A stretch of DNA of 55,922 nt. Origin: an uncultured Porphyromonadaceae bacterium (GTDB taxonomy: Bacteria > Bacteroidota > Bacteroidia > Bacteroidales > Muribaculaceae). Made by a program: the position numbers and the translations under genes. This document shows, one piece after another, positions 16,968-25,950 of this stretch. Where the stretch lies: the NCBI GenBank assembly GCA_905198125.1, contig CAJKBH010000025.1:1-55922 (forward strand). Reading direction: 5' to 3'. Each line of letters opens with the position of its first letter. Within the stretch, counting starts at the first letter, position 1. The notes under the pieces are model-generated. The model was not told the DNA's origin and did not search any database. It was given only the letters and a program-made list of their open reading frames with translations.

Positions 16968-17468
16968 ATGAAGAAGATAGTCTATATATTGATAATGACG
17001 CTGTTGGCGGGTGTTCTGCCCGGCTATGCACAGGACAAGCCTAAGAAAAGCCGTGCGGAAATGCACAAGGAAATGGTGGAGTTCAAGACCAAGTACATAG
17101 CGCAGGAGATGGAGCTGACTGACGAGCAGAAGGAAAAGTTCGCTCCGCTGTACGAGCAGATGGACCGCGAACGCTGGCAGCTGTTCCGGGAGACTCGTGC
17201 ATTGGAAAAGAAGCTGAAGAACGACAAGACCGCCACGGATGCCGATTACGAGGCAGCCGTAAAGGCCGTGAATGAAGCTAAGGAAAAGGGCGCGGAAATA
17301 GAGAAGAACTATAACGAGCGGTTCAAGAAGTTTCTGAGCGCCAAGCAGCTGTACAAGATGAAGGAGGCCGAGGATGCGTTCAACCAGCGCATGATGAAGA
17401 TGCGCATGGAGCGCAGGCAGAAGATGCACACAACAAAACAAAAAGCCGCCAAACAGCGTATAAACTGA
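16968..17468 (+). CDS. Spy/CpxP-like periplasmic protein
   Basis: This 166-residue exported protein has a signal peptide (residues 1-22, ending GYAQ) followed by long charged helices. The segment MELTDEQKEKFAPLYEQM (about residues 47-64) resembles the LTxxQ motif of the Spy/CpxP family of periplasmic chaperones and stress sensors. The tail is very basic and Met/Arg-rich. The frame is open upstream to a GTG at 16917, but that would overlap the preceding gene and spoil the signal peptide, so the ATG at 16968, 1 bp after the previous stop, is preferred. The pairing with a sigma factor and a putative anti-sigma suggests envelope-stress sensing. Confidence 0.8.
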   Translation: MKKIVYILIMTLLAGVLPGYAQDKPKKSRAEMHKEMVEFKTKYIAQEMELTDEQKEKFAPLYEQMDRERWQLFRETRALEKKLKNDKTATDADYEAAVKAVNEAKEKGAEIEKNYNERFKKFLSAKQLYKMKEAEDAFNQRMMKMRMERRQKMHTTKQKAAKQRIN

Positions 17469-17495
17469 AGCATATCTGTTTCAGGATTCTCGAGA

Positions 17496-17543
17496 TCTAC
17501 TTCGAGATTATCTCGATTATCCCGATTATCGAGATAATTCGGA
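17496..17543. repeat. ~10-bp-period GATTATC repeat with an 11-bp inverted repeat
   Basis: Units such as CGAGATTATC, TCGATTATCC and CGATTATCGA follow at about 10-11 bp. Within them ATTATCTCGAT (17507-17517) and ATCGAGATAAT (17528-17538) form a perfect 11-bp inverted repeat with a 10-nt loop. The units resemble the reverse complement of 14001-14063. It lies after the Spy-like gene and could act as its transcript end, though no T-run follows. Confidence 0.55.
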
Positions 17544-17574
17544 GAAGGTGCAAATGTATATAACCCAGTGAATT

Positions 17575-17598
17575 AATTGACCGTTGTGCGGTCCAATT
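17575..17598 (+). promoter_or_regulatory. Hairpin just upstream of the macroglobulin start codon
   Basis: AATTGACCG (17575-17583) pairs with CGGTCCAATT (17589-17598) through 9 bp with one bulged C and a 5-nt loop. It ends 10 nt before the ATG at 17609, so it could influence translation initiation. Function not shown. Confidence 0.45.
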
Positions 17599-17608
17599 GT
17601 AATTCGGT

Positions 17609-20600
17609 ATGAAAACATACAGCATCATAAGAAAGGCGTTCGCCACGATCGCCTTTTTTTGTTTAATGGCGGCGCCGGTATGCGGGAACGCTTATGGGGC
17701 GCCGGTCAGCAAAAGACCCGTAGCGACTAAGACGACCGGGAAAAAGAATAACCAGGGAAAGACCATGAAAAATACATTCGCGGTACCGGATTTCGCGTAT
17801 CCGGAGACGGTGATGAAGAACGCCCGCGCCGAATATGCCAAGGCCCTGAAGGCCGGTGACGGACAGAGGGCTCTGCAGGGCGCGATACAGCTTAGCGTGG
17901 CCTCCGGTCTCGTGAACTCGGAGGGAAACGTGAACGACAACATCGCCCGTTTCGACACGCTGGCCAACACTTTGCCGGCGCCTTGGAACGCCATGTCGCT
18001 GATAGTTCAGGCGCAACTATACAACAGCATATATCAGTCTAACCAATGGGACTTCAACCAGCGTAAACTGCCGCTGGACCGGTTTCCCGATAACGTTCTG
18101 GCCTGGAGCAAGGATATGTTCGCCATCCGTACGCAGCAATGCGTGGAACGCGCTGCGGATATGGCCGGAGCCGGAAACTACGGCATCGCCGACGTGGCCG
18201 GTGTATTGAAGAATACCAAGGACGCTATCGGCGCCAAGATGACCGTCAGCGACTTCGTGAGATTTGCCGGTGCGCAGGAACTTGATGTATATGCCGACAG
18301 AATCGAACCGCTTAGATTCGGCGATATTACGGAACTGACCGAAGCACAGAAATGCGGGGAATTACAGCAGAAACTACTGCGCGCGGGCGAGAAGGTAAAT
18401 AAAGAGAAAGGAAACATAGAGTTAGCCTCGGAGTTCGCTTACCGCGTATGGCAGAATATCGAAAACAGGGAACAGAAACAAAACTGGCTGGACCGTTGCT
18501 ACAAGGAATACGGCAACACTGCATACGGAGCGTATTTCGTGGGCGCGTATCTGCGCAATCTTACAAGGATAGACGAGGACAGGATAGACGAAGATAAAGA
18601 GGATGGCAACGAAATCAGGAACAAGCGGAACCGCGAGGCCCTTGATATAGCCACCCGTTACAACAATGCTTTCCCCACGGCGCGAGGCAATGGCGAGGTG
18701 CGTTCTTTCATCGAGACGCTGACGTCGCAGGTGGTCAACCTTAACTATTCCCGGGCCGTAATTCCCGGTGAGGAATGGAAATGCAAGGTGATGGGCATGA
18801 ATGTCTATGATTTTTATATCATGGTCTATAAATTTCCCGACACGTTGACTGATAACAACATAAATTACGATACTTTCAGGACGAAAGGCCAGCTGATAAC
18901 CACCGTGCCTGTCAAGCTGGCGGGCACAGCTCCCGACATGTCGACCGCCGAGGTGAAGATGCCGTTGATGAAAGCCGGCAACTATGCGCTGTTTGCAAGC
19001 ACTACCGGCAAGGAAACCGGTATAATCCGCAATTCGCAGAAAGACGTGTCGGGTAGCCGCGTGCTGGTAAGCGACATAAGCTATTTCGAAGAAACGGACA
19101 TAAACGATAACGTCAAGAGGCTGTATGTGGTGGATGCCCGCACGCAGCAGCCGGTGCAGGGCGCTAAAGTGACCTGGACCAAAACTACCTACCGTGGCGC
19201 GTCCGAGACAAGACATTTCACAACCGATTCCAACGGATGCGTGGTGCTTCCGTCGGACAACGGCAAGGTATTCGTGCGCAAAGGGGATAGCTTCTGCGAC
19301 TTGTCGTATTGGATGTACGGCCGAGGCAATTCGGAGGTGAAAGAGCAGCCGTTCGGTACGGTGCTGACCGATCTGTCGATATATAAGCCCGGCGATACTG
19401 TGCGTTTCGTGGCCGTGGCAGGTGTCCGAAAGGGCAACGACATGAAGGAGACCGGAAGCAAGGCTATGGAGGTAGTGTTGCGTGATGCCAACTATCAGCC
19501 TGTTGATACGGTGCGCGGCACTACAGACACATACGGACGACTGACGGGCGAGTTCCGTGTGCCGACCGACGGGCTGTTGGGCAGTTATGCAATCCAGCTG
19601 GTATCCGACAGCAGGGTTGTGGTCGGAACCAACGTGCAGGTAGCCGACTACAAGACCCCGACATTCAAGGTAGAGACCGGCAAGGTGGCCGAAAACTTCA
19701 AGCTCGGCGACGTGCTGAAGATAGAAGGTGACGCCAGCACATATTCAGGGATGCCGGTGGCCGGCGCGAAAGTGGCATACACCGTCATGTACAGTCCGTG
19801 GCGCTGGTGGTGGGGGATGTCCGAGAGCAATCAATCGTGCACCGGAACGACCACCACGGACGGTGACGGTAAGTTTGTGATAGAACTGCCAACGGAGACA
19901 TTGAAAGGCACACCGTATGCCAAGGGACTGTTTACGCTTAAGGTGGATGTGACCGACGCCGCCGGCGAGACCCGTCAGGCGCCGGCCACGATGTTCAGCA
20001 TGGCGGCGGCGTATACCATCGACGCAAATGTGCCGGAAAGATTTAAATCGGAACCCGATGCGAAATTTGGAGCGGTGACCGTGCGCGACATGACCGGCAA
20101 GCCCGTCGACAGGAAGATATATTACACCATCGCCGACTCCAAAGGCACCGCCGTGGAGAAAGGTGAGTTTGCTCCGGGGGCTTTTGTGCCCGGGACAAAT
20201 GCCATTATTCCCGGTAAGTATAAGATAACCTTCTCGCTCAGCGAGGATATGAGGGACACGGATGAATGCCCCAATCATTCAACTACAGTAATTGTCTGGA
20301 GCGCCGATGAAAAGAAGCCGCCGGTGGAGACCGCATTGTGGGTACCAGAGTACACATACTATATGGCCGAGGGCGAAAAGACGCTGAGCGTGCCGGTAGG
20401 CAGCAGCTACAAGAACAGCTACATATACTGTGTGGTAAATGACGGCGAGAAGACCCTGGAGCGTAAATGGCTGAAAGTTTCTGACGGCATGACGTCGGTC
20501 AAAGTCGATGCCCCGGCTGCCGACCGAAGGATATTCCTGCACTTTACCGGAATGCATGACCTGAAGGGCGAGGTATGTAACGTTGTCGTTATCCCGCCGT

Positions 20601-23407
20601 TCCAGCAGGAGAAGGTGGAAATCAGCACCGAAAGCTTCCGCGACAAACTGGAGCCGGGCGCCAGGGAACAGTGGAAATTCGGCTTCAAGATCGGAGGCCA
20701 GCCTATGGCCAACCGTCCCGTTATGGCCGTGATGAGCAACCAGGCGCTGAACGCCATCGCACCGTTCCAATGGTCGTTCAATCCCGCTGCGATGTGTTCG
20801 TGGAGCACGGCCACCTCGATAAATATGAGGCAGATCGGCTCCTGGTCCACTGACTTCCATAAATATGCGCGGCTCGGCGGCAAGGATTACGGCAGATTCG
20901 TGATGCCAGAACTCAACACGTACGGCTACGGCCTGAACGACCGCTGGGGAAGCGGCATGGTGCTCTATGATTGTGTGGTTCCTCAGGCCGCAATGGGTGC
21001 AGTAAACGAGATGAAAATGGATGCCGCTCCCGTAGAATTGCGCTCAAGCAGAAGTGCCGGTGTCAAAATGAAACAGACAGCCCGCGTCATAACGGAGGAG
21101 GCGGCCGACGAGGAATTGGCCGAGGCCGAGGTGACCGAAGCCGGAGCAGGTTCGGCCGTCACTGAGGAGGAAGTACGTCCCGTGGAGTGTCCGTTGGCAT
21201 TCTTTATGCCGGAGTTGACAACCGACGGCGACGGCGTGGCTACGCTTGACTTCGACGTGCCGCAGTTCAACGGAACATGGCAGCTGCAGATAGCCGGTTA
21301 CGACAAGTATATGCGCGGGGGCGTGAAGATGCTGACGGCCGTGGCCACCAAGAAGGTGATGGTGCAGATGAACGCGCCGCGTTTCCTGCGTACAGGCGAC
21401 AAGGCCGAGGTGAGCGCCACATTGTTCAACAACAGCGGCGAGACGTTGCCGTTGGCCGGGCGCATCGAGATACTGAATGCAGAGGGCAACGTGCTTGTGG
21501 CAGAAGATTTCGACGCCGAGGAAACCAAGGCGTCGGGATCGCGTACAGTCACGATAAAATATAATGTGCCGGACAACCTGTCGGCAGTAACGATTCGCGC
21601 ATACGCCATCGGCGGCAACCACCGCGACGGAGAGGGTACGGATGTGGCGGTACTGCCCAGCAGTACTCCCGTGATAGAGTCCAAGCCTTTCTACGCCGGA
21701 CCCGGCGAGCAGGTAATCAAGGCAGATATTCCGGCGAACGCCAAGGACGCCAACGTGACGCTGCAATACTGCGGCAATCCCATTTGGGAGTGCGTCACGG
21801 CACTTCCCGATATAGTGACGCCAAAGTCCGACAACATACTGTCGCAGGTGGCCGCCCTGTACGGCAATGCCATAGCGTCGGGCCTTATAAAGCAATTCCC
21901 GCTGCTCGGCGAAGCGCTGAAGACTTTCGCCGCTCCCGAAAACGCCGGTGATTCCACATTGGTATCACACTTGGAGAAGGATCAGAACCTGAAGGTGACG
22001 ACTCTCAACAACACGCCCTGGGTTAACGATGCCAAGGACGAGACCATGCGGATGCAGTCGCTGATAAAGTACACCAACACCAAGGAGGCCGAGGCTGCGG
22101 TAAACGCAATTATGGCCAAGCTGCGCGAGAAGCAGAACAACGACGGCGGCTGGAGCTGGTGCGACAATATGCCGACGTCGGAATTCATCACGGCCCGCGT
22201 CCTGCTGCATTTCGCCATGCTGAAAGGTATGGGATACATGCCCGCCAACTCCATGCCGATGCTGACCAGGGCGTTCGCGTACACCGACAAGGAGTTGGTA
22301 AAGGAATGGGAGCGTAACAAACGCAAATATATCAGCGTGTCGCAGATGCTGAATTATCTGTATGTCAAGAGCTTCTTCTCTGATGTGAAGGACGCCGGCA
22401 ATTTCGGCCAGATGCGCAAGGCGGCCATGAAGGAGATAGCCGACGGGTGGAAGGACTTCGACATATACGACAAGGCAGTGGCCGTGATACTTGAGCATCG
22501 TTCGGGCAATAAGACACTGTCAGGCAATATATTGGAGTCGTTGCGTCAGTTTGCTACGGTAAGTCCGGAGAAGGGGATGTGCTTCGAGAACCTGCGCGGC
22601 GTATGGTCGGGCTGGAATCCGCTCATCACCACGGCCCAGGTGCTGGAAGCCTATACCGAGGTGCAGCCTGAAGCCGAGGCCGTCGACCGGCTGCGCCAGT
22701 GGCTGCTGATGTCGAAGCAGACGCAGAGCTGGAGCGACAACCGCGCCACCGCCGAAGTAATCCATGCGTTGCTGAGCAGCGGCAGTGACTGGACCGTCCC
22801 GTCGCAGAGCGCAATCGTGACGATCGGCGGCAAGGAGGTAGCAGTTCCGAAGCGCGCCAAGCTGACCGACAGCTTCACGATGACCCTGACGCCCGACATG
22901 GTGAAGCGCGGCGACATAAAGATTGAGAAGCATTCCGCAGGCCCGGCATGGGGCGGCGTGATAAGCCAGTATGTGGCGCCGATCGAGGATGTTAAGGATC
23001 AGAGCATACCGCAGCTGAGCATATTCAAGAATATATACACGATGGACGGCAACAAGGCGCAGATGGCCGATCTGAAGACCGGCGACAAGGTGCGCGTGAC
23101 GCTGACCATAAAGTGTGACCGCGACCTGGACTATGTGGCCGTGATGGACTCGCGCAGCGCATGTCTGGAACCCGCCGGACAGTTGTCGGGCTACACGTCG
23201 TCCGACGGCGTGTGGTATTACCGCGAGGTGCGCAACGAAGGCACCAACCTGTTCATACCCTTCTTAGGCAAGGGTACGCATGTGCTGAACTACGAATGCT
23301 ACGTGGACCGCGCCGGCGAGTACAGCCTCGGCATCGCACAGGCTCAGAGCCAGTACGCCCCCGTGATAACCGCGCATTCCGCCGGAATGATAATCAATGT
23401 GAAATAA
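17609..23407 (+). CDS. Alpha-2-macroglobulin-family protein without a thioester motif
   Basis: This 1932-residue exported protein has a signal peptide (about residues 1-30), then a basic Lys/Thr-rich linker. A helical region (about 60-400) precedes a chain of macroglobulin beta domains; the MG2 signature YKPGDTVRF is near residue 592. The central A2M domain starts near 1195 (FFMPELTTDGDG, then FNGTWQLQI). It is followed by an alpha/alpha toroid domain with NNDGGWSWCDN near 1510. Bacterial relatives trap or inhibit host proteases in the periplasm. Where the thioester CxEQ would lie (about residue 1388) the sequence reads NPIWECVTALPDI, so no thioester can form. The Ser/Ala/Glu-rich stretch near 1150-1190 is a plausible bait region. 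rnz follows by 50 bp. Confidence 0.9.
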   Translation: MKTYSIIRKAFATIAFFCLMAAPVCGNAYGAPVSKRPVATKTTGKKNNQGKTMKNTFAVPDFAYPETVMKNARAEYAKALKAGDGQRALQGAIQLSVASGLVNSEGNVNDNIARFDTLANTLPAPWNAMSLIVQAQLYNSIYQSNQWDFNQRKLPLDRFPDNVLAWSKDMFAIRTQQCVERAADMAGAGNYGIADVAGVLKNTKDAIGAKMTVSDFVRFAGAQELDVYADRIEPLRFGDITELTEAQKCGELQQKLLRAGEKVNKEKGNIELASEFAYRVWQNIENREQKQNWLDRCYKEYGNTAYGAYFVGAYLRNLTRIDEDRIDEDKEDGNEIRNKRNREALDIATRYNNAFPTARGNGEVRSFIETLTSQVVNLNYSRAVIPGEEWKCKVMGMNVYDFYIMVYKFPDTLTDNNINYDTFRTKGQLITTVPVKLAGTAPDMSTAEVKMPLMKAGNYALFASTTGKETGIIRNSQKDVSGSRVLVSDISYFEETDINDNVKRLYVVDARTQQPVQGAKVTWTKTTYRGASETRHFTTDSNGCVVLPSDNGKVFVRKGDSFCDLSYWMYGRGNSEVKEQPFGTVLTDLSIYKPGDTVRFVAVAGVRKGNDMKETGSKAMEVVLRDANYQPVDTVRGTTDTYGRLTGEFRVPTDGLLGSYAIQLVSDSRVVVGTNVQVADYKTPTFKVETGKVAENFKLGDVLKIEGDASTYSGMPVAGAKVAYTVMYSPWRWWWGMSESNQSCTGTTTTDGDGKFVIELPTETLKGTPYAKGLFTLKVDVTDAAGETRQAPATMFSMAAAYTIDANVPERFKSEPDAKFGAVTVRDMTGKPVDRKIYYTIADSKGTAVEKGEFAPGAFVPGTNAIIPGKYKITFSLSEDMRDTDECPNHSTTVIVWSADEKKPPVETALWVPEYTYYMAEGEKTLSVPVGSSYKNSYIYCVVNDGEKTLERKWLKVSDGMTSVKVDAPAADRRIFLHFTGMHDLKGEVCNVVVIPPFQQEKVEISTESFRDKLEPGAREQWKFGFKIGGQPMANRPVMAVMSNQALNAIAPFQWSFNPAAMCSWSTATSINMRQIGSWSTDFHKYARLGGKDYGRFVMPELNTYGYGLNDRWGSGMVLYDCVVPQAAMGAVNEMKMDAAPVELRSSRSAGVKMKQTARVITEEAADEELAEAEVTEAGAGSAVTEEEVRPVECPLAFFMPELTTDGDGVATLDFDVPQFNGTWQLQIAGYDKYMRGGVKMLTAVATKKVMVQMNAPRFLRTGDKAEVSATLFNNSGETLPLAGRIEILNAEGNVLVAEDFDAEETKASGSRTVTIKYNVPDNLSAVTIRAYAIGGNHRDGEGTDVAVLPSSTPVIESKPFYAGPGEQVIKADIPANAKDANVTLQYCGNPIWECVTALPDIVTPKSDNILSQVAALYGNAIASGLIKQFPLLGEALKTFAAPENAGDSTLVSHLEKDQNLKVTTLNNTPWVNDAKDETMRMQSLIKYTNTKEAEAAVNAIMAKLREKQNNDGGWSWCDNMPTSEFITARVLLHFAMLKGMGYMPANSMPMLTRAFAYTDKELVKEWERNKRKYISVSQMLNYLYVKSFFSDVKDAGNFGQMRKAAMKEIADGWKDFDIYDKAVAVILEHRSGNKTLSGNILESLRQFATVSPEKGMCFENLRGVWSGWNPLITTAQVLEAYTEVQPEAEAVDRLRQWLLMSKQTQSWSDNRATAEVIHALLSSGSDWTVPSQSAIVTIGGKEVAVPKRAKLTDSFTMTLTPDMVKRGDIKIEKHSAGPAWGGVISQYVAPIEDVKDQSIPQLSIFKNIYTMDGNKAQMADLKTGDKVRVTLTIKCDRDLDYVAVMDSRSACLEPAGQLSGYTSSDGVWYYREVRNEGTNLFIPFLGKGTHVLNYECYVDRAGEYSLGIAQAQSQYAPVITAHSAGMIINVK

Positions 23408-23416
23408 GCAACCGAA

Positions 23417-23452
23417 GAATATATACGTTCAAATAAAGGAATATATACGTTC
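23417..23452 (+). repeat. Direct repeat before rnz
   Basis: GAATATATACGTTC occurs at 23417-23430 and again at 23439-23452, start-to-start distance 22 bp, about two helical turns. It fills the gap between the macroglobulin stop and the rnz start and could be a regulator site or simple duplication. Confidence 0.5.
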
Positions 23453-23457
23453 GTGAA

Positions 23458-24372
23458 ATGAGCGACTTCAGGATACATACGTTGGGATGCGGTTCGGCCA
23501 AGCCGACCGTGAAGCATCAGCCGTCGTCGACGGTGGTGGAACACCGGGGCACACTGTATATGGTGGACTGCGGCGAAGGCGCGCAGCTTCAGTTTCAGAA
23601 ACAGAGGCTGAAGTTCGGGCGTCTGCGCCACATCTTTCTGACCCATCTGCACGGCGACCATGTATTGGGACTTCCCGGGCTGGTCTCGACTCTGGCGCTC
23701 GGCGGCAAGGAGGGAAAGCTGACCATACATACCTTTAAGGAAGGGAAGGAGATACTTGAGCAGATATTGGGATTCTTCGCCCGTGAACTGTCGTTCGAGC
23801 TGGATTATGACATAATCAGGCCTGAGGAGAAGGTGATACTCGACACCGGCTCGCTGCGAGTCCGCACCATACCGCTGAAGCACCGAGTGCCGACGGTGGG
23901 GTATGTGTTCGAGGAGGCCGAGCCGCTGCGCCACATACGTCGCGACATGTGCGACTTCCACGGTGTGCCTGTGTTCAGGATGCGCGAGATAAAGGAGGGT
24001 GCTGACTTCGTGAAGGCGGACGGCACTGTTATACCGAACGAAATTCTGACCAGTCCCGCAGAGCCGGGACGGAAGTACGCGCATCTGTCCGACACGCTGT
24101 ATATGCCCGAGTTGGCGGCCAAGGTCGGACCGGTGGACCTGATGTTTCACGAGACCACCTATCTGCGCGACAACGCCGACAACGCCAGGGAACGGTTTCA
24201 TTCCACAGCAGAGCAGGCGGCCATGGTGGCGCGTGACGCCGGCGCCAAGCGGCTGCTGACAGGACATTACTCGTCGCGTTACAACGATGACTCGCTGTTC
24301 GTGAAGGAGGCCGGCGAGGTGTTTCCGTGCGTGCTGCAGAACCGCGAAGGACTGATAACAGACGTGCGATGA
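23458..24372 (+). CDS. rnz: Ribonuclease Z
   Basis: RNase Z trims the 3' ends of tRNA precursors. This 304-residue protein has the metallo-beta-lactamase zinc motif in THLHGDHVLGLPGL (His63, His65, Asp67, His68). Further ligands are in MFHETTY (about residue 230) and GHYSSRY near residue 274, the short-form RNase Z pattern. Length and N-terminus (HTLGCGSAKPT) match the family. It follows the macroglobulin gene with only a short repeat between, so it may be read from the same transcript. Confidence 0.95.
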   Translation: MSDFRIHTLGCGSAKPTVKHQPSSTVVEHRGTLYMVDCGEGAQLQFQKQRLKFGRLRHIFLTHLHGDHVLGLPGLVSTLALGGKEGKLTIHTFKEGKEILEQILGFFARELSFELDYDIIRPEEKVILDTGSLRVRTIPLKHRVPTVGYVFEEAEPLRHIRRDMCDFHGVPVFRMREIKEGADFVKADGTVIPNEILTSPAEPGRKYAHLSDTLYMPELAAKVGPVDLMFHETTYLRDNADNARERFHSTAEQAAMVARDAGAKRLLTGHYSSRYNDDSLFVKEAGEVFPCVLQNREGLITDVR

Positions 24373-24452
24373 CTATATTATCATACGTGCCACGACAATA
24401 TCCGCCACTATCCAGCGTTTGATAGTGAGATATACCAAAGATAAAAATAACT

Positions 24453-25409
24453 ATGAAGAAAATCACACTTATTGCAAGTGCGGCACTCCTGATAGGAGCG
24501 ACATCCTGTAACGATAATAAGCAGAGCTTTAAGTCGACCAGTACGTTTAAGTTGGAGTCATACACACTCGTGACAGGCGCCAATGTGGATCCGACGGTAT
24601 CGCTGACGGAATACGCGTTCGAGACCGACAACTACAACTTCACGCTGAAGATGTCCAGCAACAATCTGGTGATAGGGGGCAGCGCCGTGGATTTCGCCAC
24701 CGGCGAGATGCCTATGGTTTACGGCGTGATCCGTATGAAAGGTGCCAAGGAATACAGCTCGTTTTACCTGAGCGAGTCGAAGTCGGCCGGCATCGTAGGC
24801 TCCATGCCTATCACGGATGTGTATGCCGATTTCACCACCTGCTCCAACACATACAACGACTCGATCGTAAACGTGCTGAGCGACCAGCTGAAACTGAATC
24901 CTATAGTATATCCGCGCACGCAGATATATTCCGAGACGCAGTTCAAGGTGGGCGATTACCAGGTGCGCACATTCTGGAAGGATATGCTGTTCACGGGCAC
25001 TACCAACGTGGCCGGCGGCGGACTTGACACGCCCACTACAGCCAGCAAGCCGTCGTACCGCGTGCTGATGAACCTTGACACTCCCGGAAGCTACAAGGCT
25101 GACGTGTTTATGTACAACATCTCCTTCCTGGGGGGTGAGAATACGGTAAACTATGTGTTGAAGGGAGTGCCTGTGCGTTTTGACAACAATGGGTTCGTGA
25201 TAGAATGCAGCGACGTGACTCCCGAGGCCATAGCGCTGAAGACCGACCAGACGGCTCCGGCCATCAAACTGAGCTCTCTGAGCATCAGGAGCTCGTCGCA
25301 GGATCTGACCCAGGCGGAGTTCCGTTATCAGATCGAAGGCAGCTATACATGCTCGTTCAGCGGAACGTGTCTTTTGGGTTTCAACATGTCTGACATGAAG
25401 GATAAATAG
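24453..25409 (+). CDS. Putative lipoprotein of unknown function
   Basis: This 318-residue protein starts with a lipoprotein signal (MKKITLIASAALLIGATSC; lipobox Cys19). The mature part is rich in Thr, Ser and aromatic residues in alternating patterns and looks all-beta. Near the end, EFRYQIEGSYTCSFSGTC carries two Cys residues that might pair. There is no recognised catalytic motif. It is probably anchored in a membrane facing the periplasm or cell surface. It lies 80 bp after rnz and ends at a strong terminator, so it is functionally isolated from its neighbours. Confidence 0.8.
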   Translation: MKKITLIASAALLIGATSCNDNKQSFKSTSTFKLESYTLVTGANVDPTVSLTEYAFETDNYNFTLKMSSNNLVIGGSAVDFATGEMPMVYGVIRMKGAKEYSSFYLSESKSAGIVGSMPITDVYADFTTCSNTYNDSIVNVLSDQLKLNPIVYPRTQIYSETQFKVGDYQVRTFWKDMLFTGTTNVAGGGLDTPTTASKPSYRVLMNLDTPGSYKADVFMYNISFLGGENTVNYVLKGVPVRFDNNGFVIECSDVTPEAIALKTDQTAPAIKLSSLSIRSSSQDLTQAEFRYQIEGSYTCSFSGTCLLGFNMSDMKDK

Positions 25410-25437
25410 GCCTGAAATATCCGAGCAAAGTGCAATC

Positions 25438-25476
25438 AAAAGCCGGTGTCCCGAGGCGGACAGCGGCTTTTTTATT
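25438..25476 (+). terminator. Terminator before the nuo-atp operon
   Basis: AAAAGCCG (25438-25445) pairs with CGGCTTTT (25464-25471), and the inner TGTCC (25447-25451) pairs with GGACA (25458-25462). The T-tract then runs directly into the TTTG box of the next promoter. Confidence 0.88.
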
Positions 25477-25506
25477 TGTCAGAGTGAAAAATTTTGGGTA
25501 ACTTTG
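25475..25506 (+). promoter_or_regulatory. Consensus promoter of the nuo-atp operon
   Basis: TTTG at 25475-25478, exactly 20 bp, then TAACTTTG at 25499-25506 is a full consensus match. Transcription should start near 25513, giving a leader of about 66 nt. I found no other consensus promoter up to the end of nuoN, including both nuo/atp junctions. Confidence 0.88.
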
Positions 25507-25578
25507 CACAAGAAGTAACGGGATGCGCAAGTTGGGGGCGCGTCTAAAACCATGTAACTAACTAATCATAAACACAAT

Positions 25579-25950
25579 ATGGAGTTATTGTGCCATATCG
25601 GTAATGGAGCGTTGAGCATCACGGCCATGATAACTGGTCTTGCCCTGGTGTTTGCGGCGCTGCTTATTGCCAAATTGATATCGCCTCGTTCATATTCGGT
25701 GAAGAAGGCGGAGGCATACGAGTGCGGCATACCGACGCGCGGTGCGTCTATGCTACAGTTTAAGGCGGGATATTATATCTTCGCCATTTTGTTTTTATTG
25801 TTCGATGTGGAGGTGGTGTTCCTGTATCCCTGGTCCGTGGTGATGAAGGATATGGGTCCTTCGGGAATACTTTGCATCGGCATATTCATGTTTGTATTGA
25901 TAATGGGCCTGGCATACGCCTGGCGTAAAGGTGCGCTGAAATGGGAGTAG
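25579..25950 (+). CDS. nuoA: NADH-quinone oxidoreductase-type complex I subunit A
   Basis: NuoA is a small membrane subunit of complex I at the junction of the membrane arm and the peripheral arm. The 123 residues hold three hydrophobic helices and the family motif YECGIPTRGA (about residues 48-57), followed by LFLLFDVEVVFLYPW. It is the first gene of the operon. Its last 10 bases overlap the start of nuoB. Confidence 0.95.
   Translation: MELLCHIGNGALSITAMITGLALVFAALLIAKLISPRSYSVKKAEAYECGIPTRGASMLQFKAGYYIFAILFLLFDVEVVFLYPWSVVMKDMGPSGILCIGIFMFVLIMGLAYAWRKGALKWE

Noticed and set aside
25513..25578. Leader hairpin before nuoA (GATGCGC with GCGCGTC) as a riboswitch
   Set aside because: The stem is short with a large loop and matches no known riboswitch class I can recognise.
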